Positions 53,201 to 63,930 of a DNA stretch of 64,000 nt are shown in pieces (the stretch's first letter is position 1; the number at the start of each line of letters is the position of its first letter). A program made the position numbers and the translations under genes. The notes under the pieces are model-generated. The model had not been told where the DNA came from and made no database searches. It was given only the letters and a program-made list of their open reading frames with translations. Source of the DNA: Amyelois transitella (lineage: Eukaryota; Arthropoda; Insecta; Lepidoptera; Pyralidae); the NCBI RefSeq assembly GCF_032362555.1, contig NC_083531.1, forward strand, positions 4,836,001-4,900,000. Reading direction: 5' to 3'.

Positions 53201-56200
53201 TTGGCTCTGCCTACCCCGCAAGGGATATAGACGTGACCATATGTATGTACATATGGTCACGTCAGATACATACATACATATGTATGTATGTTATGTATGT
53301 ATCTGACGCTGTACACGAGTACCAGTGACTAAAGTACATTCTCTTCTCATTCCAGCGGCCTCTACGACCCAATATTGGACAATTACGAGCCAATTTACGA
53401 GGACTTAGACCAGATAGAGCGGGCCGGTATCGACCAACCGTCGCAGCCAACTGAGGTACACGACACCTTCCAAATCCAGCAGTTCCTGGACCCCAATCAG
53501 GATATATTCCCTCGGGAGGAACTTGGTGAAGAACAGCCTATATCCAGGTCCCTGACTGCTTCCCCTTTTGTCCTACCCGCTAAGCCTTACAGACCTTTTT
53601 CCACTGAACCTTTACCTCAGATACCCCCTTTAGAAGACCCAATTATCCTTAATCCTAATTACAGAGATGAGTTTGGTGAGATACTTGACGGATTTGAGGA
53701 ATTCAATGGGAAGTATGAAAGCAGGTTCAAGTTGCCAATTTCTGAGCAATATGATCCTAATTGGGAGAAGAAGGAGAAAGGTAGTGTGGAAAATAAAGGC
53801 ATTGAAGTGAAGATGACGCAAATTGATAATGAAAATGTTAGCGGGCTGGTTGCAGTGAAAACGGATGTCAATGTATCTATTGAAAAAGAAATAATTAAAG
53901 AAGATATTGCTTTCATGAAGAAAATGAAACAGGAGATTGACATGGAAAACATTGAAATGACCGCGACTACAATTGTAGATGAAAGCATTGAAAAAGCTAA
54001 GACAGTAGCTGAAGAAATAAAGAGAGAAATTGATGTGGAACTGTCTGACGTCAACAATGTGGCGATAGTTAACTCGAAATCTGTTTTCAATTCACAGTTG
54101 ACTGCAGAAACCAATTCTGAAGTATTGAATACAACTTCACAAAATTCAGTTCAAAAGATGGAAACCAAATATGAGTCCTCACAAGCTGACGTAATATCTG
54201 AACATGAAGATCTGGGTATTGTTAAGCGAGAAACACGTGTTGAAAAAGAAACTAGTGAAACTCATGATGATGCAAAAACTGAAGTGAAAGTTTCCAAAAA
54301 AGTTGAACAATTCGAATCAATTAACACAAAAGATAGTGTGAGTGATGAAAGAAAAAAATCCGTTCAACAAGAAGTGGAAGAAATTATCGAAACAGGTAGC
54401 GTTAGGAGAAAGTCTATGATGTTTGATAATGAAGAAAACAGTGTTGATAAAATCAAATGTGATGTTGAACACAAAACTAAACATGATAAGACTGAAACTA
54501 AGAAAGAAATAATTCATAATACTTCAAATAATATTGACAAAAAATCAACAGAACGAAAAGTAAGCAGCACCAAATCTTCTTCTTCTGAAGCTGAGCACAG
54601 AGCGTATTCGATTGGCTTAAAAACAATTCCAAATATAAGAGGTACAGTACATTCTTCTTATCATTACAATTTGTTACTTCAAACGTTCTTTTTGCACCTC
54701 ACTGATGTTATGGTTGCTTTATCGAGATTTATTTTATCTCAACCTATTTTTAATAAGGATGAAGAGAAACAGGAATCAGTTTCTACTCAGGAAATGAGGT
54801 CAAGTTCTTCTGAGAAGACTGAAAAAGTATCAAGGAAGCACGAAAATTTGGACCAGGTATCTGAATTAAAAGCAGATAAAACAGAAATTAAAGCGGCGCA
54901 AAGTACTATTGTTCAGAAAGAGAAAATAGAAAAGGCAGCTGTAAAAGAGAGGAATGAACAGAAGGATAATATAATTAAGGAAGAAACAAAGGTTTGTGAT
55001 CAAATCGTCCAAAATTCAAACGAAGCAAATCGTCTAGAGAAAGTCCAACAAACAAAGAGTCAAATACAAAATGAAGTCGCCACTTCAGAAATAAAAACAC
55101 ATAAAAAAGCTGCATCTGGTTCAGAAATGGCACAACTCAGTGAAAAGAAATCACAGGAGTTGACAGTCAAAATGGACGCTGTTATTTCTGAATTCGAAAA
55201 TAAAACAGGCATTGAAGATGATACTGAACGTCGTAGAAGATCTAGGAGTCGTAGTCAAATCGTAGAAGAAGTGATGAAAGAGAGCGACCCATTAGAATGG
55301 TTATCCAAAGTTGATAGCAATAAATCTCAAGAAATTACTGAACTAAAAACATCTTCTAATGAATGTCGCAGTTCAGTTGAATCAACTACTACAAAAATTG
55401 AAGTAAGTACTGCAGTCATATCAGCTGCTGAGAGAAAAGTTGAAAGTAGACACGGGTCAAGAGCGAGATCTTCTACGCCTAATGAAGGAAAACAGATGTA
55501 TGTGGCTATCGTTGAATCTCATGTTTACACAAATAAAGATACTATTTTACTTGATGAAACTGATATATCTGAATCATCTTCAGTTGTTGAAGAGTCAGTT
55601 ATGGATTCTACAATGGCCGTGGCTTCAGAAAATGTTGTGATGGAAAAATCAGAAGTAACTATGTCTACAAGTGCATATCAAGATAAACAAGTATCTAATC
55701 AAATGAAAGTCCAAGAAGCAAAAGTACTTGTTCAAGAGTCAAAACAACAACAACACAATGTCGAAGATTATAAATGTGATATTAAAACTAAAGAAGAAGT
55801 TGTTCTACAAAAAGAGGAACTAGCTAGTACAAATCACGATTTAAAAATATCTAAACAGAAAGAAGTCCAAGAAATTAAAGAGATTAACAACCAACAATCA
55901 AAACAACAAGAAAAAGTTGAAGATTTAAAAATTGATATTAAAAAAGAAGAAGTCACACAAAAAATTAGTGAATCTGTGGTTGATGTTCATGAAAGTAAAC
56001 AATTATGTATTGAAAATAAATCTGAACAAGTTATTCAGGAATCCAAAAATGTTGATAAATTCCATGTTGAGTCACAAACTAATATTTCAAAGAAAAGTAT
56101 AATTTTAGAGCAAACAAGTGAACCTGTTGTTGAATTATATGAAAGCAAAGAAATTAAAGAGGAATTTCATAAATCGTCTGTTAAGGAACAAAGCTTAGAC

Positions 56201-59200
56201 GTAGCTAAAGAAGATTCAGTCATTATACAAGAAATAATAAGCGAGTCTTCAGCTATTGAAGATAAAAATGATACCCATGGTTATGTAGAATTAGCAAAAG
56301 AAGAGTTAACTGAAGTCAAAGCACAACAAATCGCGGAATCAGATGTTAGTGCTGACATCAAAATTAACAATGTAGAAATCAAAAAAGTTAAACCTCAATT
56401 AGAATCAGCGGCTTTAAAAATAGTGAAAGAAGAAGTCATTGAAGTCCAACCTTCACCGGAAATTTTAGAATCAGAGGAAACCAAAGTGTTGAGAATCGAA
56501 AAAACCGTTGACATGTCAAAAGATTTAATTGTCGAATCAGACACTCAATATGTGGACATATCCGGATCAAGTTCTATGGATTCCGTTGGTGCTTTGAATA
56601 AAACATCCGTTCAAGAATCAACTTTCACCGCTAAACTATCACAACAATCTGAGACATCCTTTACTGCATCATCTATTTCGCAGTCTGTCCAAGAGTCCAC
56701 GTTCATTTCAAGATCAACGGAATCAAACGCCCACAAATTAACTCTCAATACTGACATAGCCCAACAGAAGACGTTACAGCAACAATCATCTGTGAGCAGT
56801 GATGAAAATAATAATATAGATACACCTACTCCTTCCACCGTTCCTCCTACACCTTTAACAGATGAATATGTGTTTAAATTACAAATTCCTTTACCTAAAA
56901 CCAGCGGTACAGTTATTCCCTTGGACTTGACTCCTGAAGAAGAAGAGCCCCATATAGTTAAAAAGAAATTAGTGCCTCATATTGAAACAAATTTAGAATC
57001 ACCTATTATTTATGATCCTCCATTGCCCTCGCCTCCTGGGATTAAAGTTACATCTCCAGTTTACACAAAGCCTGGTTTAAGGGGAGGAGATATAAGAGCT
57101 TTAAGAAAGGTAAGAGCAGAACCATTAAAATCTGTAAATTATTATCTGTAAAAACAATTTATGACCTATTTATTCTTGTATAATAAACACAAACATTATT
57201 CTGACAATAACAATCGCTTGAACCAAGAAGTGATATCTTAGTAATACATACATTTGTACATCATTTGTCAATTGTTAAAGTATTGTATATATTGTCAAAA
57301 TTACCAGCTTCACTGTGATCATACTTGTACTAAAAAATATATAAGATAATAACAGATCTTCATCTCACACAATTTTATTTGACATGTAATGACCTAATAA
57401 TAAATTTGAATATTTGACATGTATCTTAGCTATTCGACATTGATAAGAACAAAAATTATCAAATAAATAACTATACTGCTGGGCAGTCTGCCATACATCT
57501 TTATAACTTCAGTGTTTAATTCAATTCATTTACAGTTTATCATTGTACGCATAATCACGAACACTGACATATAATTTTTTTTGAGCAGGAAGAAATATTG
57601 GAAATTGAGAGGAAATCAACGCTTCTAGCATCAGCTATAGACAAGACTATTAAAAGCATTGAAGAGTATAAAGAACAAGTCGGAATGGAAACCACGGCAG
57701 AAGTTGAAGAATCAACAATTACTAACAGTTTTACTAAAAATGAGAAACATGAAAATGAAGAAACTAGTATAATATCCACGACACGATTGGAAATTAATAA
57801 TAAAATTGAAAATGAATGGTCAAGTGTTGATAAACAGATCGAAGCTAACAATATAATTTTGACGGAATTATCCAAAGTTACTATGGAAGAGGACAAAGTT
57901 GAATCGAACTCTGCAGATTCAGTTAATGGCAATATTGAACTAAACTACATTAAAATGAACGGAACTGAAGATCAATCTGTATCAGAAATGGTTGAAGTTA
58001 ATAATTCCAAACATGATATAAGTACGACGGAAAATGTCAATGCAGACATCAAAATTGATGATACTCACGAATCAAAAGTGTGTGTTGCAGAAATTGTTAA
58101 CAAGACGGAGTTAACTCAATTGGCTAAAATAGATGATTGTGTAACTAATGGTGTTAATGAAATAAGGAATGTTATTATCGATGTTGGAAGCGTACCTTCT
58201 AAAGAAGAAGCTGTTGAAGGAAATGAAGATCCAATGAAAGGATTCAGACCAGTCGTCTTCAACCCTGAAACTAGGAATCCACGACCAACTGGTGTTTATA
58301 TTAACTTTGTAAGTTTCATCGTTATTTTTGGGGTCTTAGTTAGTCTTCCTCTGTGTAAGTCTTAGTCTCCAGCCATACATACATACATATGGTCACGTCT
58401 ATATCCCTTGCAAGGTAGACAGAACCAACAGCCTTGAAAAGACTGAATGGCCACGTTCAGCAATTTGGCTTAATGATAGAATTGAGATTCAAATAGTGAA
58501 AGGTTGTTAACTCATCGCCTAATAAGGAATCCCAAGTTTTTAAGCCTATCCCTTAGTCGCCTTTTACGACATCCATGGGAAAGAGATGAAGTGGTCCTAT
58601 TCTTTTTTGTATTGGTGCCGGGAACCACACGGCACATAAATAATAATAATAAACATCGGTTGACGTTAAATGAATTACTTAAAACTAAGCTTACTGCCGC
58701 TTCCAAACCGTCAGTGCAGAAGAAGCGGCAACAAACTGCACTGCAGCATTTTCTTCAACAACGTCAACTTCACAATATCAATTAAACTTAGAATAGAATG
58801 TGGACGAAAGAATACATTGTTCAGATTAATATATTTTTCTCATCATGCCCTGGCCGGGATTCGAACCCGGGACCTCCGGTGTCACAGACAAGCGTACTGC
58901 CGCTGCAACACATAGGCCGTCATAAACTAGTTATAAACATACATACATACATATAATCACGTCCATATCCCTTGCGGGGTAGACAGAGCCAACAGTTTTG
59001 TAAAGACTTATGACTAGTTATAAAAGTTACAAATATTTCCAGCCCGCCCAAGATACTGGTAGGCCTTACACTACCCCAACCGGAGAATTACTTGGCACTC
59101 ATCAAGGAATCGTCGATGGACTAGAAGATGCTACGGTTGATGAAGAAGTCGCTAGTGAGTTTTCTTTTTTTTTTAATAATAGTGTTATATTTTCTGAATA

Positions 59201-62005
59201 AAAGTCGTAGTTCCTTACATTCTTTATTATTTTACTGTTACCTACTACAAAATAAAGTAAGAGCACATTACGCCATGTTGCGTCTTTGGAAGAGAAGGGA
59301 AAGACCAAAGACAAACAATAACTTAGAAATAGTCAATCATAGACTTCAGTGTTGCCAATATAAATGTACTTATTTCTAACAAATAGGTATGTCTAAGATT
59401 AATGGAATAGTGCCGTGTGGTTCCCGGCACCAATACAAAAAAGAATAGAACCACTCCATCTCGTTTCCAGGATGTCATAAAAGGCGACGAAGGGATAGGC
59501 TTATATAATTACTTGGGATTCTTCTTTTAGGCGATGGGCTAGCAACCTGTCACTATTTTAATCTCAATTCTATCATTAAGCCAAATAGCTGAACGTGGCC
59601 ATTCAGTCTTTTTAAGACTGTTGGCTCTGTCTTCCCCGCAAGGGATATAGACGTGACCATATGTATATATATATATATGTCTAAGATTAATGGAATAATA
59701 AGTTTCGTGAAATTAAATGTTTTTTTGTTACATTATTTTTATGTATATGTACTTAATATTATAAAGCTGAGGAGTTTGTTTGAACGCGCTAATCTCAGGA
59801 ACTACTGGTTAGAATTGATTCTTTTTGCGTTGAATAGACCTTTTATCTAGGAAGGCTTTAGGCTATATAACATCACGCTACACCTGTTAGAAGCAAAGAA
59901 ATAATTGAAAATTCGAAAAAACGGGAAAAATTATTCATCCTTGAGGGCTTCAATGATGCCCAAAATAACTATTCCACGCGGACGAAGTCGCGGGCACAGC
60001 TAGTTTGCAGTAAAGAGTTTACAATCAAACAAACAACCAGTGTCGTGTGGTTCCCGGCACCAATACAAAAAAGAATAGGACCACTCCGTCTCTTTCCCAT
60101 GGATGTCGTAAAAGGCGACTAAGGGATAGGCTTACAAACTTGGGATTCTTTTTTAGGCGATGGGCTAGCAACCTGTCACTATTTGAATCTCAGTTCCATC
60201 ATAAAGCCAAACCGCTGAACGTGGCCCATCAGTCTTTTCAAGACTGTTGGCTCTGTCTACCCCGCAAGGGATATAGACGTGATATGTATGTATGTATGTA
60301 AACAACCTTTTTGCAGAAGAACTTGGTAAACCAGGCATGACTGAAGAGAAGATAGCCGAATTAATATCTGGAGAGTCGGAAATGTTGAGAGAGGCGCATG
60401 TAATGGGGTAAGCATCATAATGTCACAATCTTTTTGTAATTTCGCAATTTTATTTGTGTCGTGTGGATCCCGGCACTAAAGAATAGGACTACTCCATGTC
60501 TTCCCATGGATGTCGTAAAGGCGATTAGGCGAATGGTTAATTTCTTAAAGATTCTTCTTTGAGGCGATGTGCTAGCAACCTGTCACTATTTGAATCTCAA
60601 TTCAATTATTACATCTGAACGTGGCCTGTCAGTCTTTCATAAACTCATGGCTCTGTCAACCCCGCAAGCAGTAAACTGAGTGCCCCCTTTCAATATGCAA
60701 CGCAATTTACCAAACATCCTGTATGAAATAGACGTTCAAGTAACTAATTTTCTATTTCTTCATTTCTAAGATTCGTTAGGTACATTTCGTGTCATATTTT
60801 TCAACCATTTTGTATATTCCATTATACTCGCTCACTCACTCACTGACATTTTTATACTTTTAAGCTCATAAGATAAAAAATCAACATATTTCATTGTTGT
60901 AACTTTTTTTTACATTTTCAAAACACTGCCATTGTCAAATTCATAATTTCACAATGTTCAGTAGCTGAATCTTCACAATTTAAATTTGAAAACATTCACA
61001 AATTCATTCATATGATTATCATATAATTAGTTCATCTTTACTTTCAGACTAAGTATAAATACCTACCTGCATATTTTATCTAGAACAGAATAAATTTGTT
61101 TTCAAATTTGGACACAAAGTATCACTTATTTTGACGTCACATAACTTATATCTATGTAGATAATTGTATCTACTACCGCTTCCAAAGCGCTTAAATAAAA
61201 AATTAATAAATTTGTCTTTGTTTTTTTTTATAGTTTACCGATTTTCTGGCAATATCATTCAAGAATAGTTTCAGTTACAATTTGATTATTGTATGGTTTT
61301 TTTATTATAAACTATCATGATAGTGTTATTGTTTTTTTAATTACAGACATAAAATCACGTATTTTTCCGGAGGCGTAGGTAGAGACTACATCATTCCACT
61401 TGCCACGATATTTGCATACTTCTTTCGCTTCATCCACATTGATAACTCTCTTCATTCAAGCTCGGCGTTTTTGGGTAATCAAGGACGTCCATAAACTTTT
61501 TTAAAATTAATTGAAAATATTTTTATCAATGTGAAAAAAGGGTAATCACCCCTGTCATTTCCCTTTTTTTTAAAGAAAACAATTGACGATAACTTTTTTG
61601 CTCCGAAATTGTAGTTTTACACGAGATTTTCTGAATGTTAAACATATTAGGGATCAAGCCATCGTTTCTATCATATCTCCAACCTCCACCAGAGCCTCTA
61701 TAGCTTACAACACAAATAAAAAAAAAAACAAAATGGTTGAAAACAGATTGACACGCGTCATTACGTCTCACATGAGCCGCGCTGATGATGCTTCCAGCGT
61801 TGACTTCAAACGGATCAAGCCAATTGTCGAGTCTCTAAAAGACTCAGAAGTGTTGAAAGCGCTGAATGAAGAGTTGATGAAGACGCAGAAGGAGAAGAAG
61901 AAAGAAGAGAGGAAGTGGACTACGTTTTTGCAGAAGCCTAAGAGAGCGGTGCCGAGAGCAAAGTTCGGTTACCACGGATATGTCGAGCAGGAGATAAATA
62001 TTGAG
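50260..62005 (+). CDS. Zasp-like PDZ protein of the muscle Z-disc (partial)
   Basis: Exons: 50260-50358, 51363-51514, 53356-57109, 57589-58308, 59043-59154, 60317-60407, 61693-62005; all phases agree, 1747 codons so far, continuing past the window or into exons I cannot place. Residues 1-84 form a PDZ domain with carboxylate-binding loop PWGFRLIGGTDF and LPESPAEKAGLQNGDTVSRI, typical of ALP/Enigma/Zasp proteins, which bind alpha-actinin. The following 1250 residues are acidic, Ser/Glu/Lys-rich and probably disordered, with one compact hydrophobic island (about 498-545). The C-terminal exons encode TGRPYTTPTGELLGTHQGIV, EKIAELISGESEMLREA, FKRIKPIVESLKDSEVLKAL and PRAKFGYHGYVEQEINIE, unlike LIM domains; this fits Zasp66/67 rather than Zasp52. 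Start ATG follows an acceptor (ctcactag), so a 5'UTR exon is upstream. Confidence 0.75.
50419..50672 (-). mobile_element. HELI-B copy
   Basis: tgctgtgcccgcgacttcgt to ataatattagtacaga. Confidence 0.65.
50895..51345 (+). repeat. SINE-A remnants before Zasp exon 2
   Basis: 5' part 50895-51005, an inverted piece near 51185-51255, and a 3' part 51255-51340 whose tatgtatgtgtg tail runs to within 20 bp of the exon 2 acceptor (tttatcag at 51362). Confidence 0.6.
51560..51787 (+). repeat. SINE-A with internal deletion
   Basis: tgccgtgtggttcccagcac to gacgtgattatatgtatgta. Confidence 0.75.
51790..52870. other. AT-rich Zasp intron, mostly unique
   Basis: No ORF or known element. A two-copy direct repeat of about 60 bp (gtggtcattgacMatcaa... 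aaatagttt) lies at about 52525-52590 and 52590-52650. Confidence 0.45.
52873..53055 (-). mobile_element. HELI-B copy cut by SINE-A
   Basis: tgctgtgcccgcgacttcgt to ggtctatgcaac, where SINE-A starts. Confidence 0.65.
53056..53252 (+). repeat. SINE-A, 5'-truncated
   Basis: gtcgtaaaaggcgactaagg to gaccatatgtatgta. Confidence 0.7.
53234..53312. repeat. Palindromic TATG/CATA hairpin before Zasp exon 3
   Basis: gtgaccatatgtatgtacatatggtcac is one palindrome; cgtcagatacatacata ... tatgtatctgacg is a second, larger one. Ends 44 bp before the exon acceptor. Confidence 0.7.
53356..57109 (+). CDS. Giant exon of the Zasp-like gene
   Basis: 3754 nt, acceptor cattccag|CGGCC, donor AGAAAG|gtaaga. Rich in Glu, Lys, Ser and Val; no tandem repeat, but short motifs (VQEIKE, EESK) recur. 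The island near 54590-54735 encodes AYSIGLKTIPNIRGTVHSSY and LLLQTFFLHLTDVMVALSRF, the only strongly hydrophobic segment. The 3' end (about 56820-57090) is Pro-rich with TPTPSTVPPTPLTD and YDPPLPSPPG, possible SH3 or WW ligands. If the donor is not used, the frame stops at 57151. Confidence 0.85.
57182..57187 (+). terminator. Polyadenylation signal for a short Zasp-like isoform
   Basis: AATAAA 30 nt after the stop reached by reading through the 57109 donor. Supports, but does not prove, a short form of 1348 aa. Confidence 0.5.
57589..58308 (+). CDS. Zasp-like exon 4
   Basis: 720 nt, phase 0-0, acceptor tgagcag|GAAGAA and donor AACTTT|gtaagt. Starts with the helical EEILEIERKSTLLASAIDKT segment; ends FRPVVFNPETRNPRPTGVYI. 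Confidence 0.82.
58375..58635 (-). repeat. SINE-A copy
   Basis: Minus strand, tail catacatacatacatatgg, end gccgggaaccacacggcac. Confidence 0.8.
58838..58922 (-). repeat. SINE-C head fragment
   Basis: gggattcgaacccgggacct to acataggccgt; only the tRNA-like part remains. Confidence 0.7.
58940..59008 (-). repeat. SINE-A 3' fragment
   Basis: catacatataatcacgtcca to agttttgtaaagact. Confidence 0.6.
59043..59154 (+). CDS. Zasp-like exon 5
   Basis: Acceptor atttccag|CCCGCC, donor GCTA|gtgagt; encodes QDTGRPYTTPTGELLGTHQG and DGLEDATVDEEVA. Confidence 0.82.
59410..59675 (+). repeat. SINE-A, full length with 22-bp target duplication
   Basis: Perfect direct repeats at 59388-59409 and 59676-59697 (starting tatgtctaagatt). 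The youngest-looking copy. Confidence 0.9.
59755..60003 (+). mobile_element. HELI-B copy
   Basis: aatattataaagctgaggag to tcgcgggcacagctag|t. Confidence 0.7.
60040..60301 (+). repeat. SINE-A immediately before Zasp exon 6
   Basis: gtcgtgtggttcccggcacc to gatatgtatgtatgtatgt; aaacaacc flanks both sides. The insertion ends about 15 bp before the exon's acceptor. Confidence 0.82.
60317..60407 (+). CDS. Zasp-like exon 6
   Basis: Acceptor cctttttgcag|AAGAAC, donor ATGGG|gtaagc; 91 nt, encodes ELGKPGMTEEKIAELISGES and EMLREAHVM. Confidence 0.8.
60455..60675 (+). repeat. SINE-A, degenerate
   Basis: gtcgtgtggatcccggcact to ctgtcaaccccgcaagc; tail lost. Confidence 0.6.
60676..61340. other. AT-rich intron with repeat-K tail
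   Basis: Repeat K (minus) at about 61080-61195; the rest not recognised. Confidence 0.4.
61345..61495 (-). mobile_element. LINE-F tail, decayed
   Basis: ataaaatcacgtatttttccgg, tacttctttcgcttcatcca, cttcattcaagctcggcg. Confidence 0.6.
61693..62005 (+). CDS. Zasp-like exon 7
   Basis: Acceptor ctccaccag|AGCC, donor ATTGAG|gtgaga; 313 nt. Encodes ASIAYNTN, DFKRIKPIVESLKDSEVLKA, a Lys-rich helix QKEKKKEERKWTTFLQKP and FGYHGYVEQEINIE. Confidence 0.8.
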
Positions 62006-62067
62006 GTGAGAATCAATCTTAAAATTACGTACGTAACCTTTTTTAAATACACTTTCTTGTACACATA

Positions 62068-62327
62068 TCTACATACATTCATATAGTCACGTCTATATTC
62101 CTTGCGGGGTAGACAGGGCCAACAGTCCTGAAGAGACTGACAGGCCACGTTCATCTGTTTGGCTTTATGATAGAATTGAGATTCAAATAGTGACAGGTTG
62201 CTAGCCCATCGCCTAAAATAACAATCCCAAGTTTAAAAGCCTATCCCTTAGTCGCCTCTTACGACATCCACGGGAAATGGGGTAGAGTGGTCCTATTCAT
62301 TTTTATACGGGTACCACATGGCACACT
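62068..62327 (-). repeat. SINE-A with 11-bp target duplication
   Basis: acactttcttg on both flanks. Minus strand, slightly shortened 5' end. Confidence 0.8.
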
Positions 62328-62384
62328 TTCTTGAAAACGGCGGAACTATCTTGAAAATTGCATCAAAATCGGTTCAAATAATCA

Positions 62385-62490
62385 ATTCTATCATTAAGCC
62401 AAACAGCTGGTCGTAGCCTATCAATCTTTTCAAGACTGTTGGCTCTGTCTACCCCGTAAGGGATATTGACGTGATTATGTGTATGTTTGT
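62385..62490 (+). repeat. SINE-A 3' half
   Basis: attctatcattaagccaaac to gacgtgattatgtgtatgt. Confidence 0.65.
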
Positions 62491-62533
62491 AAATTGCTTC
62501 AGCGCAACTCGAGATTATACCGGACAAACATTG

Positions 62534-62683
62534 TATACTAACCGATGCTCTTACGGTGAGGGAAAACATCGTGTGGAAACCTGCACATTCAGGCAACTGG
62601 ATGTGTGACCACGATCCAAATATGAGTCAGGTTCCCCTGCAAAGGTTGCGGAGGTCAGACGGGAGTCGCGTCGTCTAAAAATT
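62534..62683 (+). repeat. SINE-D, 5'-truncated
   Basis: gtatactaaccgatgctctt then gggaaaacatcgtgtgg and ggtcagacgggagtcgcg. Confidence 0.65.
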
Positions 62684-62684
62684 T

Positions 62685-62926
62685 ACATACATACATATAA
62701 TCACGTCTATATCCATTGCGGGGTAGACAGAGCCTACAGTCTTGAAAAGACCGATAGGCCACGTTCAGCTATTTGGCTTTAAGTTAGAATTGAGATTCAA
62801 ATAGTGACAGGTTGCTAGCCCATCGCCTAAGAGAAGAATCCCAAGTTTATAAGCCTACCCCTTAGTCGCCTTTTACGACTTTTACTATTCTTTTTTGTAT
62901 TGGTGCCGGGAACCACACGGCACTAA
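62685..62926 (-). repeat. SINE-A copy
   Basis: Minus strand, full layout; small deletion at the ccatggg block. Confidence 0.75.
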
Positions 62927-62929
62927 AAA

Positions 62930-63315
62930 CTTGACTCGCACAAGCCAGATTCGCGGCCAATTCATATTCATCTTAATTGTGCATTACTGCCAAAAATAAC
63001 AGATATAATTACACAATATTTGGCTTCTATTACGAACACTAGAAAATTAATTATAGTTTTAGATCAATATAAATTTCCTATTTCCGTGTAGTATTGAAAC
63101 GTCAATATTGGCAGGCCATCAAGGTGTTATAACCATGTTTATAGATTCAAATGAAAATTATTATTAGTATTGTTCTATCAGTGACAGTGTGTGAGCGTTG
63201 ACAAGTGTTGATTTAGGTGAATTTTAAAAATAATTCTATTTATGATGTAATATATTTAACTAAATTTCTACTAAATTTGAAATTTAGTTAAATATATATT
63301 ACATTTTAATTTTTA
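62930..63315. other. Intron sequence, nothing recognised
   Basis: No ORF or repeat family recognised; contains an AT-rich inverted repeat (taaatttctactaaatttgaaattta) near 63260. Confidence 0.35.
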
Positions 63316-63324
63316 TACATAGAG

Positions 63325-63556
63325 AGAGATTAAATCATCCATCTCTTTCCCATAGATATCGTTAAAGGCGACTAAGGGATAGGCTTACAAACTTGGGATT
63401 CTTTTTAGGCGATGGGCTAGCAACCTGTAACTATTTGAATCTCAATTCTATCATTAAGCCAAATAGCTGAGCGTGGCCTATCAGTCTTTTCAAGACTGTT
63501 GGCTCTGTCTACCCCACAAGGGATATAGACGTGACCATATGTATGTATGTATGTAG
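63325..63556 (+). repeat. SINE-A, 5'-shortened
   Basis: atctctttcccatagatatc to gaccatatgtatgtatgta; agagagattaaa flanks both sides (about 63322 and 63557). Confidence 0.75.
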
Positions 63557-63624
63557 AGAGATTAAAATTTTAAGAGAGCGTAGGTCGAATCGATTTTTAT
63601 AGAGAGAGATTCAAATTTTAGATA

Positions 63625-63930
63625 GCGTAGGTCAAATAGGTAAGGTGCCCGGTTAAAATGCGTAATGCGCAGAAAGGGACGGGTTCAAATCCCACCTCGG
63701 CCATGTACCAATGACTATTTCCGAAGTTATGTACATTAGTTTGATAACTAACCGATGCTCTTACGGTGAGGGAAAACATCGTGAGGAAATCAGCACGTTC
63801 AGGCAACTGGATGTGTGACCATGATCGATCCAATACGGGTGAGGTTTACCTGCAAAGGTTACGGAGGTCAGACGGGAATAGCTTCGTGTAAAAACCTGAC
63901 TCACCCAATCAAGGATCCATGGTCAAAGTT
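63625..63930 (+). repeat. SINE-D, longest copy
   Basis: tRNA-like head (ggtaaggtgcccggttaaaa, B box gggttcaaatcccacc), body accgatgctcttacggtgag...cgtgagg and 3' part ctcacccaatcaaggatcca. Confidence 0.78.

Noticed and set aside
53630..54517. Minus-strand ORFs opposite the giant Zasp exon
   Set aside because: Low-complexity Ser/Phe/Leu antisense of Glu/Lys-rich coding sequence, without splice or start support.
1021..63556. CRISPR-like array or prokaryotic operon
   Set aside because: Repeats are dispersed, in both orientations, with target duplications; genes have spliceosomal introns. The window is eukaryotic.
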